Assembly (NCBI GenBank): GCA_030668225.1
Contig: DAOUUI010000003.1
Span: 1 to 39,178, forward strand
Source of the DNA: Deltaproteobacteria bacterium
GTDB lineage: Bacteria; Desulfobacterota; Deferrimicrobia; Deferrimicrobiales; Deferrimicrobiaceae
Direction: 5' to 3'
DNA length: 39,178 bases
Positions 20,802 to 32,610 of the stretch are shown piece by piece. Below the pieces are notes generated by a model. That model was not told where the DNA came from and searched no databases. It saw nothing but the letters and a program-made list of their open reading frames with translations. Every line of letters starts with the position of its first letter. Position 1 is the first letter of the stretch. Both the position numbers and the translations under genes were made by a program.

Positions 20802-22780
20802 ACCCCCGCGCCCGCATCATCCTCGGCATCCTGGCGGGCGTCTATTGTCTCATTGTTTTTCGCGCGTTCCACATTCAGGTGCTCGGCGTCGAGGGGATCC
20901 GCGAGAGAGGGGAAAAGCAGTACAGCGTGAAGATCCCGCTCCTCCCGAAGCGCGGGGAGATCCTCGACCGGACCGGGACGGAGTTCGCGGTAAGTCTTTC
21001 CACAAAGTCGATCTATGTCCAGCCTTCCAAGCTTTCGTCCCCCGACATCGCTGCGGATCTGATCTCCCGCCGGATTTCCCGGCCCGCCGCCGGGCTGCGG
21101 AAGGCGTTCGCGTCGAACAGGAATTTCCTCTGGGTCAAGAGGCAGATGCCTTCCTCGACGGCCGATGAGATCGTAAGGGAAGTGCGGGAAGCGCTTTCCC
21201 GGGGGAAGGACGACGTCGGGACGGCCGGCATCGGCACGGTCGAGGAACCGAAGCGCTTCTACCCGAACCGCGAGCTCGCCTCCTCGGTCATCGGCTTCAC
21301 CGACGTGGACAGCAACGGGATCGAGGGGATCGAACTGTCGCTGGACAAGTATCTGCGGGGGGAGAATGCGTTCCTCGTGTGCGAGCGTGATGCGCGGGGC
21401 CGGATCATCGTACCGGCGGACGCGCCGATCAAGGTCAATTCGGCGGGACACTCCGTATCCCTCACCATCGACAGGAACATCCAGCACGTGGCCCAGACCG
21501 AGCTGGTGAAGGCGGTGAAAAAGCACAAGGCCCGCGGAGGGATGGCCCTTGTCATGCAACCCAAGACCGGGGAGATCCTCGCGATGGCGAATCTCCCCAC
21601 GTTCAACCCGAACAGCCTGTCCACGGGCCCGCCGTCGGCGAGGAAAAACCGGATCATCACCGATGTCATCGAACCGGGGTCGACCTTCAAGGTGTTCACG
21701 CTGGCCTCCGCGCTTGAGTTGGGAGCGATCGACGTCCGCGACAGGGTCTTCTGCGAGCAAGGGAAGTTCCGGCACGCGGGACGGACGATACACGACACCC
21801 ACAAGTACGGCTGGCTCACCATCCCCGAGGTGATCAAGTTCTCGAGCAACATCGGGATGATCAAGGTCAGCGAGAAGATGGACCCCGGGGGGTTTTACGA
21901 CATGATCCGGGCATTCGGGTTCGGGTCGAAGATGGGGGTGGAGCTCGTGGGGGAATCGCGCGGGCTGGTCCCTTCCCGCGACAAGTTCAGCAAGATCCGA
22001 CGCGCCACCGTCTCCTTCGGACAGGGGATCGCCGTTACGCCCCTCCAACTGGCCTCCGCGATGGCTTCCGTGGTGAATGGCGGGAAGATGATGAAGCCGT
22101 ATCTCGTGAAGCAGGTCACCGACCCGGAGGGGAAGGTGGTCTACCGCGGGGAGCCGAAGGAGCTCAGGAGAACGATCTCCCCCAAAACGTCGAAACAGGT
22201 CCGGGAGATCCTCGGAAAAGTGGTCCAGGAGGACGGAACCGCTACACAGGCCCGGATCAAGGGGTTTCTCGTCGGCGGGAAGACGGGGACGGCGCAAAAA
22301 GTGGAGGTGGGGACCGGCCGGTACTCCCCGGACAAGCGGATCGCCTCCTTCATCGGGTTCCTCCCCCTTCATGACCCCGAGTTTCTGATCCTTGTCGTCG
22401 TCGACGAGCCGAAAGGGGAGGTTTACGGAGGCGTTGTCGCGGCCCCCGCCTTCAACCAGATCGCGGTGAAGACGGCCTACTACATGGGGCTGACCCCCAC
22501 GGAGCCGGTCGAAAGAGAAGTGGCCAGGGCGACCCGGGGGGAGATCGGAGCCGGGGGAGTCCGGATGACACGCGTGGCGACGGGGCCCGCAGAGGCAGAG
22601 AGCGCGCTGGTCATGCCGGACATGCGAGGCCTGAGCATGGGAAGGGTGGTGGACCTCATGGGCAGGCATTCGGTGAGACTCGAGCTTGTCGGTACCGGGT
22701 TGGCCCGGACCCAGTCCCCCAGGCCCGGCGGAATTCTTGTCCCCGGCACGGCCTGCACCGTGACCTTCGGGGCAGAGTAA
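20798..22780 (+). CDS. ftsI: Peptidoglycan transpeptidase FtsI/PBP with C-terminal PASTA-like domain
   Basis: PKRGEILDRTGTEFAVS, EPGSTFKVFTLASALE (SxxK), KFSSNIGM, VGGKTGTAQKV (KTGT), C-terminal VMPDMRGLSMGRVVDLM. Confidence 0.94.
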   Translation: MNPRARIILGILAGVYCLIVFRAFHIQVLGVEGIRERGEKQYSVKIPLLPKRGEILDRTGTEFAVSLSTKSIYVQPSKLSSPDIAADLISRRISRPAAGLRKAFASNRNFLWVKRQMPSSTADEIVREVREALSRGKDDVGTAGIGTVEEPKRFYPNRELASSVIGFTDVDSNGIEGIELSLDKYLRGENAFLVCERDARGRIIVPADAPIKVNSAGHSVSLTIDRNIQHVAQTELVKAVKKHKARGGMALVMQPKTGEILAMANLPTFNPNSLSTGPPSARKNRIITDVIEPGSTFKVFTLASALELGAIDVRDRVFCEQGKFRHAGRTIHDTHKYGWLTIPEVIKFSSNIGMIKVSEKMDPGGFYDMIRAFGFGSKMGVELVGESRGLVPSRDKFSKIRRATVSFGQGIAVTPLQLASAMASVVNGGKMMKPYLVKQVTDPEGKVVYRGEPKELRRTISPKTSKQVREILGKVVQEDGTATQARIKGFLVGGKTGTAQKVEVGTGRYSPDKRIASFIGFLPLHDPEFLILVVVDEPKGEVYGGVVAAPAFNQIAVKTAYYMGLTPTEPVEREVARATRGEIGAGGVRMTRVATGPAEAESALVMPDMRGLSMGRVVDLMGRHSVRLELVGTGLARTQSPRPGGILVPGTACTVTFGAE

Positions 22781-22788
22781 GGCGAAAG

Positions 22789-24285
22789 ATGAGACTGGCG
22801 AATGTTCTCGCAGGAATTACACCGGTTGGGGATTCTCTCGGATCACTCGAGATCGGAGGCATATCCATCGATTCCCGCAAGACCCGGCCCGGCGACCTGT
22901 TCATTGCCCTCCGCGGGGAGCGTGCGGACGGTCACTCCTTCCTCCATGCAGCGGCGCGGGCGGGTGCGGCGACGGCCCTCGTCGAGCGGGAAATCGCTCC
23001 CGCGCCGTTGCCCTGCCTTCAAGTAGAGTCGACGTCTGCGGCTCTGCCCGCAGTGGCGGTTCGCTTTTACGGCGACCCGTCGAAAAGCCTTACGGTGATC
23101 GGGGTGACGGGCACCAACGGAAAGACGACTGTCACCTACCTTCTCGAGTCCATCCTCGAAGCCGCAGGGGTTAAGACGGCCGTGATCGGGTCGATCAATT
23201 ACCGCCTGGCCGGGGAGATTCTGCGGGCGGGGCTGACCACGCCCTTTCCCCACGAACTTCAGGAGGTGATGGCGGCTGCGCTATCCGCGGGAGCAAGCCA
23301 CCTCGTGATGGAAGTCTCCTCCCACAGCACGGCGCAGGGAAGGGTCGAGGGGGTGCGGTTCGACGCAGGGCTGTTTACGAACCTGTCGCACGACCACCTC
23401 GACTTCCACGGGGACATGGAGTCGTATTTCCAGGCCAAGGCCCGGTTTTTCAGGGAGTTTCTCCCGTCGGAAGGGAAGCGGGCCGGCATGGCCGTGAACG
23501 CGGACGATCCGTGCGGGGCGAAACTCGCGCAGGAGTTCCCGGACGCCCTGACTTTCGGGTTTTCCCGGGAGAGGATGGTGCATCCCCTCTCGGTGGAAAT
23601 GTCGTGGGACGGGACCCGTCTTGCCCTTGCAACCCCCGTGGGACCGATGGATCTTCGGGCGAAGATCATCGGCTCCTATAACGCGTCTAACATCATGGCG
23701 GCAGTCTGCGGGGCGATCCTGCTCGACGTCCCTCCCGGGGCGATCCGCGAAGGGGTGGAAAAAATGCCTTCGATTCCCGGGAGGATGGAGGAGATCCCCA
23801 ACGACCGCGGCCTCCACGTATTCGTGGATTACGCGCACACCCCCGAGGGGCTCGACCGGGTGCTCACCACCCTCAAGGGGCTGGCCGAGGCGAGGCTGAT
23901 CACCGTCTTCGGCTGCGGCGGGAACAGGGACCGGGCGAAACGGCCGGAGATGGGACGAATCGCGGCACGCAGGTCCGACGTGGTGGTCCTCACCTCCGAC
24001 AACCCCAGGAATGAGGTCCCCGGGGCGATCCTTTCGGATATCGTTCCGGGGGTCGTTGCGGAAGGGATCCTGGAGGCGACGGGGACAGTCTCGTGGGATG
24101 GAGGGTATTACTTGGTTATCCCGGACCGGAAAGCGGCTATCGCGCGGGCGCTCGAGATCGCCCGGCGGGGGGATACGATCGTGGTAGCCGGGAAAGGACA
24201 CGAGAATGTCCAGCTCATCGGGGACCGGTCCTTGCCATTCGACGACAGGGAAACGGTCAGAACGATCCTGGCCGGTGACGGGTAG
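22789..24285 (+). CDS. murE: UDP-MurNAc-tripeptide synthetase MurE (meso-DAP type likely)
   Basis: GVTGTNGKTTVTYLLE P-loop; TSDNPRNE matches the DNPR motif associated with meso-DAP selection. Confidence 0.95.
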   Translation: MRLANVLAGITPVGDSLGSLEIGGISIDSRKTRPGDLFIALRGERADGHSFLHAAARAGAATALVEREIAPAPLPCLQVESTSAALPAVAVRFYGDPSKSLTVIGVTGTNGKTTVTYLLESILEAAGVKTAVIGSINYRLAGEILRAGLTTPFPHELQEVMAAALSAGASHLVMEVSSHSTAQGRVEGVRFDAGLFTNLSHDHLDFHGDMESYFQAKARFFREFLPSEGKRAGMAVNADDPCGAKLAQEFPDALTFGFSRERMVHPLSVEMSWDGTRLALATPVGPMDLRAKIIGSYNASNIMAAVCGAILLDVPPGAIREGVEKMPSIPGRMEEIPNDRGLHVFVDYAHTPEGLDRVLTTLKGLAEARLITVFGCGGNRDRAKRPEMGRIAARRSDVVVLTSDNPRNEVPGAILSDIVPGVVAEGILEATGTVSWDGGYYLVIPDRKAAIARALEIARRGDTIVVAGKGHENVQLIGDRSLPFDDRETVRTILAGDG

Positions 24286-25684
24286 GTTGACGATCGGGGA
24301 TGTGATCGGGGTCCTCCATCCGCTGCGGGGCGGAGGAGAGATTTCCACCAGGGACCCGATCGGCGCCGTGACCACCGACAGCAGGGAAGTTGTACCCGGG
24401 GGGCTCTTCGTCGCCCTTCCCGGAGAGCGGGTCGACGGTGCTGATTTCGTGGGGGAGGCATTCCGCAAGGGGGCCCGGGCGGCGATCGTGTCGGAGGAAG
24501 GGGCCCGGAAGATTCCCCCTGAAGTCCTTGCCGGGAAACCGGTGTTCGTCGTGCAGAGCCCCGTCGAGGCATTGGGGGATCTGGCCAGGGCGCATCGAAT
24601 GCGTCTCCGTCACATTCCCCTCGTGGGCATCACGGGCAGTTCCGGGAAGACGTCCACGAAGGAGATGCTCGCGGCGCTGCTTTCCCGCAGCAGGAACGTT
24701 CTCGGGAATCCCGGGTCCCGGAACAACCTGATCGGAATGCCGTTGGCCCTGCTTACGCTCGCCTCGGACCACGACGTCGCGGTGCTGGAGATGGGAACGA
24801 GCCAGCCGGGGGAAATCGCGAGGCTTTCGGACATCGCCGCGCCGGACGTGGCGGTCATCACCAACATCACGCCCGCCCATCTCCAGGGGCTTCGAAGCCT
24901 CGAGGAGGTGGCTCGGGAAAAGGGGGATCTGTACCGGTCCCTTCCCGAGTCGGGAACGGCAGTGGTGAACGCGACGGACCTGCGGGTAATGCGGGAGGCG
25001 GGACGCTGCCGGGCGACGAAGATCCACTACGGCGTGGCGCTCAACGAAGTCTCGGGGCGGGTGCTGATGATGGACGAGGAGAAGATGCGGATTGCGGTCC
25101 GGACCCCTTCCGGGGAATTCACCTCCTCCCTCCCTCTCACGGGCGACCACAACCTCATGAACGCGCTCGCCGCCGTCGCGGCCGCGTACGCCCTCGGCCT
25201 GCGGCCGAAAGAGTTGGAGGAGGGATTCCGTTCCCTGCCCCCTCTTCCCGGTCGGTTCCACCCCGTTCCCCTGCGGGAAGGGGGGCTGCTCCTGGACGAC
25301 TCCTACAACGCGAACCCCGCATCCGTGGAGGTGGCCCTGAGGAACCTGATGGCCCTCCGGCGGGGGAGGCGGGCACTCGTGGTCCTGGCGGACATGCTCG
25401 AGCTGGGGGAGGTGTCCGAAGTCTCCCATTTCCGGATCGGGCACATGCTCGCCGGAACGGAGGTGGCTCTCCTGTTCACCTTCGGGAAGGAGGCGGCTTC
25501 GATCGCCCGCGGCGCAAAGGAGGGCGGGATGGATCCTGCAAGGATCCTGCACGCCGAAGGCCGGGAGACGCTGCGCGATGCGGTAACGGGTGCGTTGCGG
25601 GCAGGGGACGTCATCCTGATCAAGGGGTCAAGAGGGATGCGGCTCGAGGAGATCGCCGAAGCCGTGGAAAAGGAGTGGGCATAG
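24275..25684 (+). CDS. murF: UDP-MurNAc-tripeptide--D-alanyl-D-alanine ligase MurF
   Basis: [40 protein letters not shown] at 24275 overlaps the end of murE; TTG 24287 is an alternative. Confidence 0.94.
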   Translation: MTGRLTIGDVIGVLHPLRGGGEISTRDPIGAVTTDSREVVPGGLFVALPGERVDGADFVGEAFRKGARAAIVSEEGARKIPPEVLAGKPVFVVQSPVEALGDLARAHRMRLRHIPLVGITGSSGKTSTKEMLAALLSRSRNVLGNPGSRNNLIGMPLALLTLASDHDVAVLEMGTSQPGEIARLSDIAAPDVAVITNITPAHLQGLRSLEEVAREKGDLYRSLPESGTAVVNATDLRVMREAGRCRATKIHYGVALNEVSGRVLMMDEEKMRIAVRTPSGEFTSSLPLTGDHNLMNALAAVAAAYALGLRPKELEEGFRSLPPLPGRFHPVPLREGGLLLDDSYNANPASVEVALRNLMALRRGRRALVVLADMLELGEVSEVSHFRIGHMLAGTEVALLFTFGKEAASIARGAKEGGMDPARILHAEGRETLRDAVTGALRAGDVILIKGSRGMRLEEIAEAVEKEWA

Positions 25685-25688
25685 TCTG

Positions 25689-26765
25689 ATGCTGTACCAC
25701 CTTCTCTACCCGCTGCACGTGGACTATTCGTTCTTCAACGTGTTCCGGTACATCACGTTCCGCACGATCTACGCCTCGATCACGGCGCTTCTCCTGTGCT
25801 TCATCATCGGACCGTGGCTCATCCGCGAGCTTGGCGCCCACCAGATCGGACAGACCATCCGGAGAGACGGGCCGGAGAGGCACCTCGCCAAGGAGGGAAC
25901 CCCGACGATGGGAGGGCTGTTGATCGTCATCGCCGTCGTGGTCCCGACCCTTCTCTGGGCGAATCTATCGAATCCCTACATCTGGATCGCCACTTTCGTA
26001 ACCATTGGGTACGGTGGCATCGGGTTTCTCGACGACTACAAGAAGGTCATCCGGAAGGACTCGAAGGGGTTAAGCGCGACGGCCAAATTCACGAGCCAGA
26101 TCCTCCTCGCCGGGGTAGCGGCGACGCTGATCTACATGGACGTGGGGATCCAGGACAAGGTGAGCATCCCCTTCTTCAAGAAGCTCAACCCCAGCCTGGG
26201 GATCCTGTACATTCCGTTCATCATCATCGTGATCGTGGGAGCGTCGAACGCCGTCAACCTGACCGACGGTCTCGACGGACTGGCCATCGGCCCCATGATC
26301 ATCGCCGCCGGGACCTACATGCTGTTTGCGTATCTCACGGGGCACGTGAAGATCGCGAACTACCTGCAGATTCCCTACGTTGCGGGGGTGGGGGAACTCA
26401 CCATCTTCTGCGGCGCCATGGCGGGGGCGGGCATCGGGTTTCTCTGGTTCAACACCTACCCCGCCCAGGTGTTCATGGGGGATACCGGCTCGCTGTCCCT
26501 CGGGGCCGCGCTTGGAACCGTGGCGGTGATGGTGAAGCAGGAGATCGTTCTGATCCTGGTGGGCGGGGTGTTCGTGATGGAGGCCCTCTCGGTGATCTTC
26601 CAGGTATTTTCCTACAAAACGACACGGAAGCGGATCTTCCGGATGGCGCCGGTCCACCACCACTTCGAACTAAAAGGGTGGGCGGAACCGAAAATCATCG
26701 TCCGGTTCTGGATCATCTCGATCATCCTGGCGCTGCTGGCCATCAGCACGCTCAAGATCCGGTGA
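25689..26765 (+). CDS. mraY: Phospho-N-acetylmuramoyl-pentapeptide transferase MraY
   Basis: [58 protein letters not shown]. Confidence 0.97.
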   Translation: MLYHLLYPLHVDYSFFNVFRYITFRTIYASITALLLCFIIGPWLIRELGAHQIGQTIRRDGPERHLAKEGTPTMGGLLIVIAVVVPTLLWANLSNPYIWIATFVTIGYGGIGFLDDYKKVIRKDSKGLSATAKFTSQILLAGVAATLIYMDVGIQDKVSIPFFKKLNPSLGILYIPFIIIVIVGASNAVNLTDGLDGLAIGPMIIAAGTYMLFAYLTGHVKIANYLQIPYVAGVGELTIFCGAMAGAGIGFLWFNTYPAQVFMGDTGSLSLGAALGTVAVMVKQEIVLILVGGVFVMEALSVIFQVFSYKTTRKRIFRMAPVHHHFELKGWAEPKIIVRFWIISIILALLAISTLKIR

Positions 26766-26767
26766 CC

Positions 26768-28114
26768 ATGGAGACGTTCGGCGGGAAAAACGTATTGGTG
26801 ATCGGGGCCGGGAAGTCGGGGTTCGCCTCGGCCCTCCTCCTCCTGCGGGAGGAGGGCAGGGTCACCCTCTTCGATGAGCGCCCGAAGGAAGACGTGGAGC
26901 GGTCTCTCGGGCACGCCGTCCCTCCGCAGATAACGTTCGTCCAGGGCAGGATGACCGATCAGGCGGCGTTTACGGCGGACCTCGTGGTCCTCTCCCCCGG
27001 GGTTCCGCGGGAGAAGCTTCCCCTCCAGGCGCTGTCTGGTGCCGGAACGGCCGTGTGGGGAGAACTGGAGTTGGGGTACCGCCGGTTTCGCGGGAAGGTG
27101 GCCGCCGTGACGGGGACGAACGGCAAGTCGACGGTCACGACGCTTCTGGGCCAGATGGCGTCCCACGTCTTCCCCGAGGTGTTCGTCGGGGGGAACCTGG
27201 GGACCCCTTTCGTCGAGGCGGGCGGCAAGACGTACGACTGGGCCGTCGTGGAGGTCTCGAGTTTCCAGCTGGAGACGATCGTCGCCTTCCGGCCCGCCGT
27301 GGCCGTCCTCCTGAACATCACCGAGGACCACCTGGACCGGTATCCCGACCTTTCTTCCTACGCGGAGGCGAAGATGGGGATATTCCGGAACCAGGGCCCG
27401 GACGACCTGGCCGTCGTGAACGTCGACGACCCGGAGATCTCCTCCCGGCTCTCCGGGATTACGGCCGGGCAGATCCCCTTTTCCCCCTCCCGGGTGCTTG
27501 ACGCGGGGGTGTCCCGGGATGGGGAGGAGATGGTCTACCGGGGCGGCCCCGTCGAGGAGCGGTACCCGGTCTCCATTCTCCGGGTCCGGGGGTCCCAGAA
27601 AGTGGAGAACGCCATGGCAGTGATCGGGGCGGCCCGCGCCATGAAGATCCCTCCCGATGTCGTATGGGAATGCCTGCGGGCCTTCCGGGGGCTGCCGCAC
27701 CGGGTGGAATTCGTCCGGAAGGTGCGCGAGGTGTCCTTCATCAACGACTCGAAGGGGACGAACGTGGGGGCGGTGATCAAGTGCCTGGAGGGGTTCTCGG
27801 AGCCCGTGTGGCTGATCGCCGGCGGGAAGGACAAGGGGCTGGACTTCCGTCCTCTCCGCGAGATCCTCGCGCGCAAGGCCCGCGCGGCGATCCTGCTGGG
27901 GGAGGCCCGGGACCGCATGGTGCAGGAACTTTCGGGGACGGTGCCCCTTCTGGGGGCCGACTCCCTGGATGAAGCGGTCCGCGCGGCCGCCGCCAACGCG
28001 CGCCCGGGCGACGTCGTCGTCTTCTCCCCGGCCTGCTCGAGCTTCGACATGTTCCGCAGTTTCGAGGAGCGCGGCGAGGTGTTCCGGGAGGCGGTTATGG
28101 GGCTGTCGGAATGA
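26768..28114 (+). CDS. murD: UDP-N-acetylmuramoylalanine--D-glutamate ligase MurD
   Basis: VTGTNGKSTVTTLLGQM, VEVSSFQLETI, NITEDHLDRY, SFINDSKGTN; ATG at 26768. Confidence 0.96.
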   Translation: METFGGKNVLVIGAGKSGFASALLLLREEGRVTLFDERPKEDVERSLGHAVPPQITFVQGRMTDQAAFTADLVVLSPGVPREKLPLQALSGAGTAVWGELELGYRRFRGKVAAVTGTNGKSTVTTLLGQMASHVFPEVFVGGNLGTPFVEAGGKTYDWAVVEVSSFQLETIVAFRPAVAVLLNITEDHLDRYPDLSSYAEAKMGIFRNQGPDDLAVVNVDDPEISSRLSGITAGQIPFSPSRVLDAGVSRDGEEMVYRGGPVEERYPVSILRVRGSQKVENAMAVIGAARAMKIPPDVVWECLRAFRGLPHRVEFVRKVREVSFINDSKGTNVGAVIKCLEGFSEPVWLIAGGKDKGLDFRPLREILARKARAAILLGEARDRMVQELSGTVPLLGADSLDEAVRAAAANARPGDVVVFSPACSSFDMFRSFEERGEVFREAVMGLSE

Positions 28115-29292
28115 ACATCGGGAAACGGCACGAGAACCTGATTCTCACGCTCTGCACGATGATCCTTGCCGGCCTGGGGGCCGTGATGGTGTGGAGCGCT
28201 ACGTCGGTGATGGCGGAAGCGTCCGCGGGGCTCGGCAACGACGCGGCGTACTTTTTCAAGCGGCAGGTTCTCTTCCTCGTCCTGGGTGCTTCCCTGGCGC
28301 TCTTCCTCTCCCGGGTCGACTACGATATCATTCGCCGGCATATCGCCGCCCTCATGGGGGGTACCCTTGTCCTCCTGGTCCTTGTCTTCGTTCCCGGGAT
28401 CCGGCACACGGCAAACGGCGCCTCCCGGTGGATCGACATGTGGCTCTTCACCTTCCAGCCTTCCGAGCTCGCCAAGTTTTCCCTCATCGCCTATGCGGCC
28501 TACGCGATCGACCGGAAAGGGGAGAACTTTGGCGGGGGAGGCCGGGAGTTCCTGCCGATCCTTGCCGTCCTTGTGCTCTACGTGGCATTGATCCTCAAGG
28601 AGCCGGACTTCGGGACGGCGGTTATCATCACCACGTCGGTCGTGGCGCTGCTGTTCATCGCCGGCTTCTCCTGGAGGCTCCTCGCGGGATGCGGTGTCGT
28701 GGGGATCATGGGCCTGGTCCTGGCGATCGTTTCGAAACCGTACCGGATGGCGCGTCTTTCGGCTTTCCTCGACCCGTTCTCCCAGGCACAGGCGGCGGGG
28801 TACCAGGTGGTGCAGTCCCTGATCGCCTTCTCGAACGGGGGACTCATCGGGACGGGGATCGGCGCCGGGAAACAGAAGCTTTTCTATCTCCCTGCGATGC
28901 ACACGGACTATATCTTCTCCGTCATCGGGGAGGAGCTCGGGTTTGCGGGGGTCGTCGCCGTGGGTGCCGTTTTCATGACGCTCGTCTGGGTGGGATTCCG
29001 GATTGCCCGCCGCGCCCGCGACCCGTTCGGGAAGTACCTCGCGATGGGGGTAGCGACCATGATCGGCATGCAGGCTCTCATGAATATGATGGTGGGCTTG
29101 CAGATGCTCCCGCCCAAGGGAATGGTCCTGCCGTTCTTGAGTTACGGGGGGACCTCGCTCATTCTCCACCTGGGAGCGATCGGGATCCTTACCAACATCT
29201 CGATGAAAGGAGCGGAGGTTTTTGTCGCTGAACCTGATAATAGCCGGCGGGGGAACCGGCGGGCACGTGTTCCCGGGGATTGCGCTTGCTGA
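28111..29292 (+). CDS. ftsW: SEDS glycosyltransferase FtsW
   Basis: Multi-TM SEDS protein; GASRWIDMWLFTFQPSELAKF, KEPDFGTAVII, DYIFSVIGEELGF, LPFLSYGGTSLILHLG. Confidence 0.95.
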   Translation: MNIGKRHENLILTLCTMILAGLGAVMVWSATSVMAEASAGLGNDAAYFFKRQVLFLVLGASLALFLSRVDYDIIRRHIAALMGGTLVLLVLVFVPGIRHTANGASRWIDMWLFTFQPSELAKFSLIAYAAYAIDRKGENFGGGGREFLPILAVLVLYVALILKEPDFGTAVIITTSVVALLFIAGFSWRLLAGCGVVGIMGLVLAIVSKPYRMARLSAFLDPFSQAQAAGYQVVQSLIAFSNGGLIGTGIGAGKQKLFYLPAMHTDYIFSVIGEELGFAGVVAVGAVFMTLVWVGFRIARRARDPFGKYLAMGVATMIGMQALMNMMVGLQMLPPKGMVLPFLSYGGTSLILHLGAIGILTNISMKGAEVFVAEPDNSRRGNRRARVPGDCAC

Positions 29293-30331
29293 GGCGTTTC
29301 TCTCCCTCTCCCCGGGAGGTTCCGTCTCCTTCGTCGGGACGGAGGGAGGTCTCGAGGCGAAGGTGGTGCCGGCCAGGGGCTTCGCGATCGATTTCGTCTC
29401 CGCGGGGCAGGTCCGTGGGAAGGGGGCGGGCGGGCTGCATGGGATGGCCAGGATGATCGGCGGTCTCGGCGCGTCGCTTAAGGTGCTGCGCCGCAGACGT
29501 CCCGACTTCGTGTTCGGCGTCGGCGGATATGCCTCCGTGCCCGTGTCTCTGGCGGCTTTCGCTTCGGGGGTGCCGCTTTTCCTGCAGGAGCAGAACGCGG
29601 TCCCCGGCAGAGCGAACCGGATGCTCGGGAGGATGGCAAGACGCGTGTACACGGGGTTCGGGGGAGCGTCGCCTTACTTCCCGTCGGGGCGCGCGTCGGC
29701 CTCCGGGAACCCCGTCCGGCGGGAGATCGTGGAGGCTGCCGTCATGTCGAGAAGTTGCTCCCCGCCTCCCGCGCCTTTCACCGTCTTCGCGACGGGAGGG
29801 TCCCAGGGGGCAAGGGCGATCAACGAGCTCGTGATCGGGATGGGGCGGGCCGTCCGGAGCGGGGGGGGAGGGATGCGGTTCCTCCTGCAGACCGGCGACC
29901 GGGAGTTTACCAACGTGGAAAACGTCGTGAAAGAGGAGGATCTCCCCATCGAGCCGTTTCCCTTCACGGACCGGATCGGGGACGTTTTCGCCCGCTGCCA
30001 TGCCGTCCTGATGCGGGCGGGCGCCCTTTCGCTTGCGGAGGCGGCGCTTTTCGGAAGGCCCTGCGTGCTGATTCCGTATCCCTTCGCGGCCGACCGCCAC
30101 CAGGAAAAGAACGCCGAGGAGTTCTGCGCGGGAGGCGGCGGAATATGGTTTCGGCAGGAGAAGGCGTCCGGGGAGAGGGTGCGGGAGGCGCTTTCCCTCT
30201 GGGCTAAGGATCCCGATCGACGGAAAGCGGCGGAGGAAGGAGCCGTGGCGTTCTCCCGGCCGGACGCGGCCATGGCGATCATCCGGTCGGCGCTTGGCGA
30301 GATCGGAAGAGGAGTGGACGAAAGTGTATAG
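29222..30331 (+). CDS. murG: UDP-GlcNAc:lipid I glycosyltransferase MurG
   Basis: [82 protein letters not shown] start with GGAGG upstream. Confidence 0.96.
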   Translation: MSLNLIIAGGGTGGHVFPGIALAEAFLSLSPGGSVSFVGTEGGLEAKVVPARGFAIDFVSAGQVRGKGAGGLHGMARMIGGLGASLKVLRRRRPDFVFGVGGYASVPVSLAAFASGVPLFLQEQNAVPGRANRMLGRMARRVYTGFGGASPYFPSGRASASGNPVRREIVEAAVMSRSCSPPPAPFTVFATGGSQGARAINELVIGMGRAVRSGGGGMRFLLQTGDREFTNVENVVKEEDLPIEPFPFTDRIGDVFARCHAVLMRAGALSLAEAALFGRPCVLIPYPFAADRHQEKNAEEFCAGGGGIWFRQEKASGERVREALSLWAKDPDRRKAAEEGAVAFSRPDAAMAIIRSALGEIGRGVDESV

Positions 30332-31691
30332 AAAAGGGCTTCGAATCCACTTCGTCGGAATCGGCGGGATCGGCATGAGCGGAATCGCCGAGCTTCTCTT
30401 GAATCTCGGCTACGGCGTCACCGGATCGGACCAAAGGCTTACCGACATCACCGAGCGGCTTGGTAGCCTAGGGGCGCAGATCCGGTCCGGGCACGGCCCC
30501 GCCAACATGCCGGAGGACGTCTCCGTGGTGGTGGTTTCCTCGGCCATCCGGCCGGACAACGAAGAGGTGATCGAAGCGCACCGCAGGAAGATCCCGGTCA
30601 TTCCCCGTGCGGAGATGCTCGCCGAGCTCATGCGGATGAAATACGGCATCGCGATCGCGGGGACGCACGGAAAGACGACCACGACCTCGATGGTGGCCAC
30701 CGTTCTCGCGGCGGCGGGGTGGGATCCGACCGCCGTCGTGGGGGGGAAGTTGAACAGCCTCGGATCCAACGCCAAGCTCGGGTCCGGGGATTTCCTGGTG
30801 GCGGAGGCGGACGAGAGCGACGGGTCGTTCGTGAAGCTCTCTCCCACCGTGGCGGTCGTGACCAACATCGATGCCGAGCACCTCGACTACTACTCGGGAA
30901 TCGGGCAGATCAAGGAGACGTTCCTCCACTTCCTGAACAAGGTCCCCTTTTACGGGTTCGCCGTCCTGTGCGTGGACCACCAAAACGTCCAGGAGCTCAT
31001 TCCCTCGCTCCAGAAGACGTTCGTCACCTACGGTTTCTCCCACCAGGCGGATTACCGTGCGGACGGGGTCGTGCCCGAGGGCATGGCGAGCCGGTTCCGG
31101 GTGATCCGCCGCGGGGAAGATCTTGGGGAGGTTTTGCTTTCCGCGCCCGGGCGCCACAACGTGGAAAACGCGCTGGCGGCGGTGACGGTGGCCTCGGAGC
31201 TTGGGATCCCCTTCGACAAGATCCGGGAAGGGCTCTCCGACTACCGGGGGGTGCACCGTCGGTTCCAGGTCAAGGGGGAGCGGGACGGCGTGACGGTCGT
31301 GGACGATTACGGGCATCACCCCGTCGAGATCCGGGCTACGCTTTCCGCCGCCCGGGAAGTGTGGCCGGATCGCCGGGTCGTGGTCGGTTTCCAGCCGCAT
31401 CGCTACTCCCGGACGCACGCCCTTTTCCAGGACTTCGTCTCCGCGTTCCATGACGCGGACCTGCTCCTCGTTTTCGAGGTCTACCCGGCGGGGGAGAAAC
31501 CGATCCCGGGGGCTTCGGGCGAGAAGCTCTGCGAGGCGATACGGGATCACGGGCACAGGGCGGTTTTTTATGCGGGGAAGGCCGTGGAGGCCGCGGGGGA
31601 GGTTTTGCCCCGTCTTCAACCCGGAGACATATTTCTGACAATGGGGGCCGGAGATGTCTGGAAACTTGCAGAGGGCGTTGTATCCCGTTAG
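30324..31691 (+). CDS. murC: UDP-N-acetylmuramate--L-alanine ligase MurC
   Basis: [57 protein letters not shown] at 30324 overlaps the murG stop. Confidence 0.96.
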   Translation: MYRKGLRIHFVGIGGIGMSGIAELLLNLGYGVTGSDQRLTDITERLGSLGAQIRSGHGPANMPEDVSVVVVSSAIRPDNEEVIEAHRRKIPVIPRAEMLAELMRMKYGIAIAGTHGKTTTTSMVATVLAAAGWDPTAVVGGKLNSLGSNAKLGSGDFLVAEADESDGSFVKLSPTVAVVTNIDAEHLDYYSGIGQIKETFLHFLNKVPFYGFAVLCVDHQNVQELIPSLQKTFVTYGFSHQADYRADGVVPEGMASRFRVIRRGEDLGEVLLSAPGRHNVENALAAVTVASELGIPFDKIREGLSDYRGVHRRFQVKGERDGVTVVDDYGHHPVEIRATLSAAREVWPDRRVVVGFQPHRYSRTHALFQDFVSAFHDADLLLVFEVYPAGEKPIPGASGEKLCEAIRDHGHRAVFYAGKAVEAAGEVLPRLQPGDIFLTMGAGDVWKLAEGVVSR

Positions 31692-32610
31692 GGCCCGGGG
31701 AAACGAGGGCCGGACGAGAGGGACGATGAGCAGGCTCGATGAGGTGGCAGGCGCCAGGATGGGGAAGCACACCACCATCGGCATCGGTGGGGCATCCGAA
31801 CGGCTGGTCTTTCCCCGCTCCGTGCGTGAGGTACAGGATGTCCTCGCGTCGGAAAGGGCCGCGAACCGGAAGGTGAGGGCGCTGGGCGCGGGAAGCAACC
31901 TCCTCGTGTCGGACGGCGGCGTTCGCGGGACGGTGGTCTGTCTCCGGAAGAACATGGGGAACGTTCTGTTTGCCCCGGGAGGGGCGGTGGTCGCCGACGC
32001 GGGCGTGATGGTGCCGAGGTTCGCCGTATTGTGCGCCCTGTCCGCCCTCTCCGGGGTCGAGGAACTGGGCGGAATCCCGGGCACGGTCGGCGGATTGCTG
32101 ACGATGAACGCCGGATCGTACGGGCGGTCCATCGGGGAAATCGTCGAATGGGTGGAGATCGTGGATTACGAGGGGAGGCTTCACCGCGTCGGGGCGAGCG
32201 AGGTCCGCTTCTCCTACCGGACGGCGGAATATCCCGTGCGGGGGATCATCGTCCGTGCGGGGTTCCGGCTTCGGCCGGGGCACACAGGCGAGGCGTTTTC
32301 CCGCATGAAGGCGTTGAACGAGAAGCGTCGCGCCAAACAGCCCTGGGGAGAGCGAACGTTCGGATCCACGTTCCGGAACCCGCAAGGCGACGAAAATGCG
32401 GCGGCCCTGCTGGAGCGGGCGGGGATGAAGGGCGCCCGCGAGGGAGATGCGATCTTTTCGGAAAAGCACGCCAATTTCATGATCAACAAGGGTCGGGCCA
32501 CTTCCTCCGAGGTCTTGCGGCTCATCGCGCGGGGGAGGGAGGCGGTGCAAACCCTTTCGGCCATAACCCTTTCTACCGAGGTGGAGATGTGGGGGATCGC
32601 GGATGAGTGA
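31654..32610 (+). CDS. murB: UDP-N-acetylenolpyruvoylglucosamine reductase MurB (start uncertain: 31654 or ATG 31726)
   Basis: [73 protein letters not shown]. Confidence 0.94.
   Translation: MSGNLQRALYPVRARGNEGRTRGTMSRLDEVAGARMGKHTTIGIGGASERLVFPRSVREVQDVLASERAANRKVRALGAGSNLLVSDGGVRGTVVCLRKNMGNVLFAPGGAVVADAGVMVPRFAVLCALSALSGVEELGGIPGTVGGLLTMNAGSYGRSIGEIVEWVEIVDYEGRLHRVGASEVRFSYRTAEYPVRGIIVRAGFRLRPGHTGEAFSRMKALNEKRRAKQPWGERTFGSTFRNPQGDENAAALLERAGMKGAREGDAIFSEKHANFMINKGRATSSEVLRLIARGREAVQTLSAITLSTEVEMWGIADE

Noticed and set aside
20633-22669. 678-aa antisense ORF opposite ftsI
   Set aside because: Shadow ORF caused by GC-rich codon bias; composition rich in R/H/D/P/L with no recognisable domain, while ftsI opposite is unambiguous.
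25796-26767. 324-codon extension upstream of MurD
   Set aside because: Out-of-frame shadow of mraY; MurD begins at ATG 26768 (METFGGKNVLVIGAGKSG).
27535-29652. 705-aa antisense ORF across murD/ftsW/murG
   Set aside because: Low-complexity charged sequence spanning three well-supported sense genes; no family resemblance.
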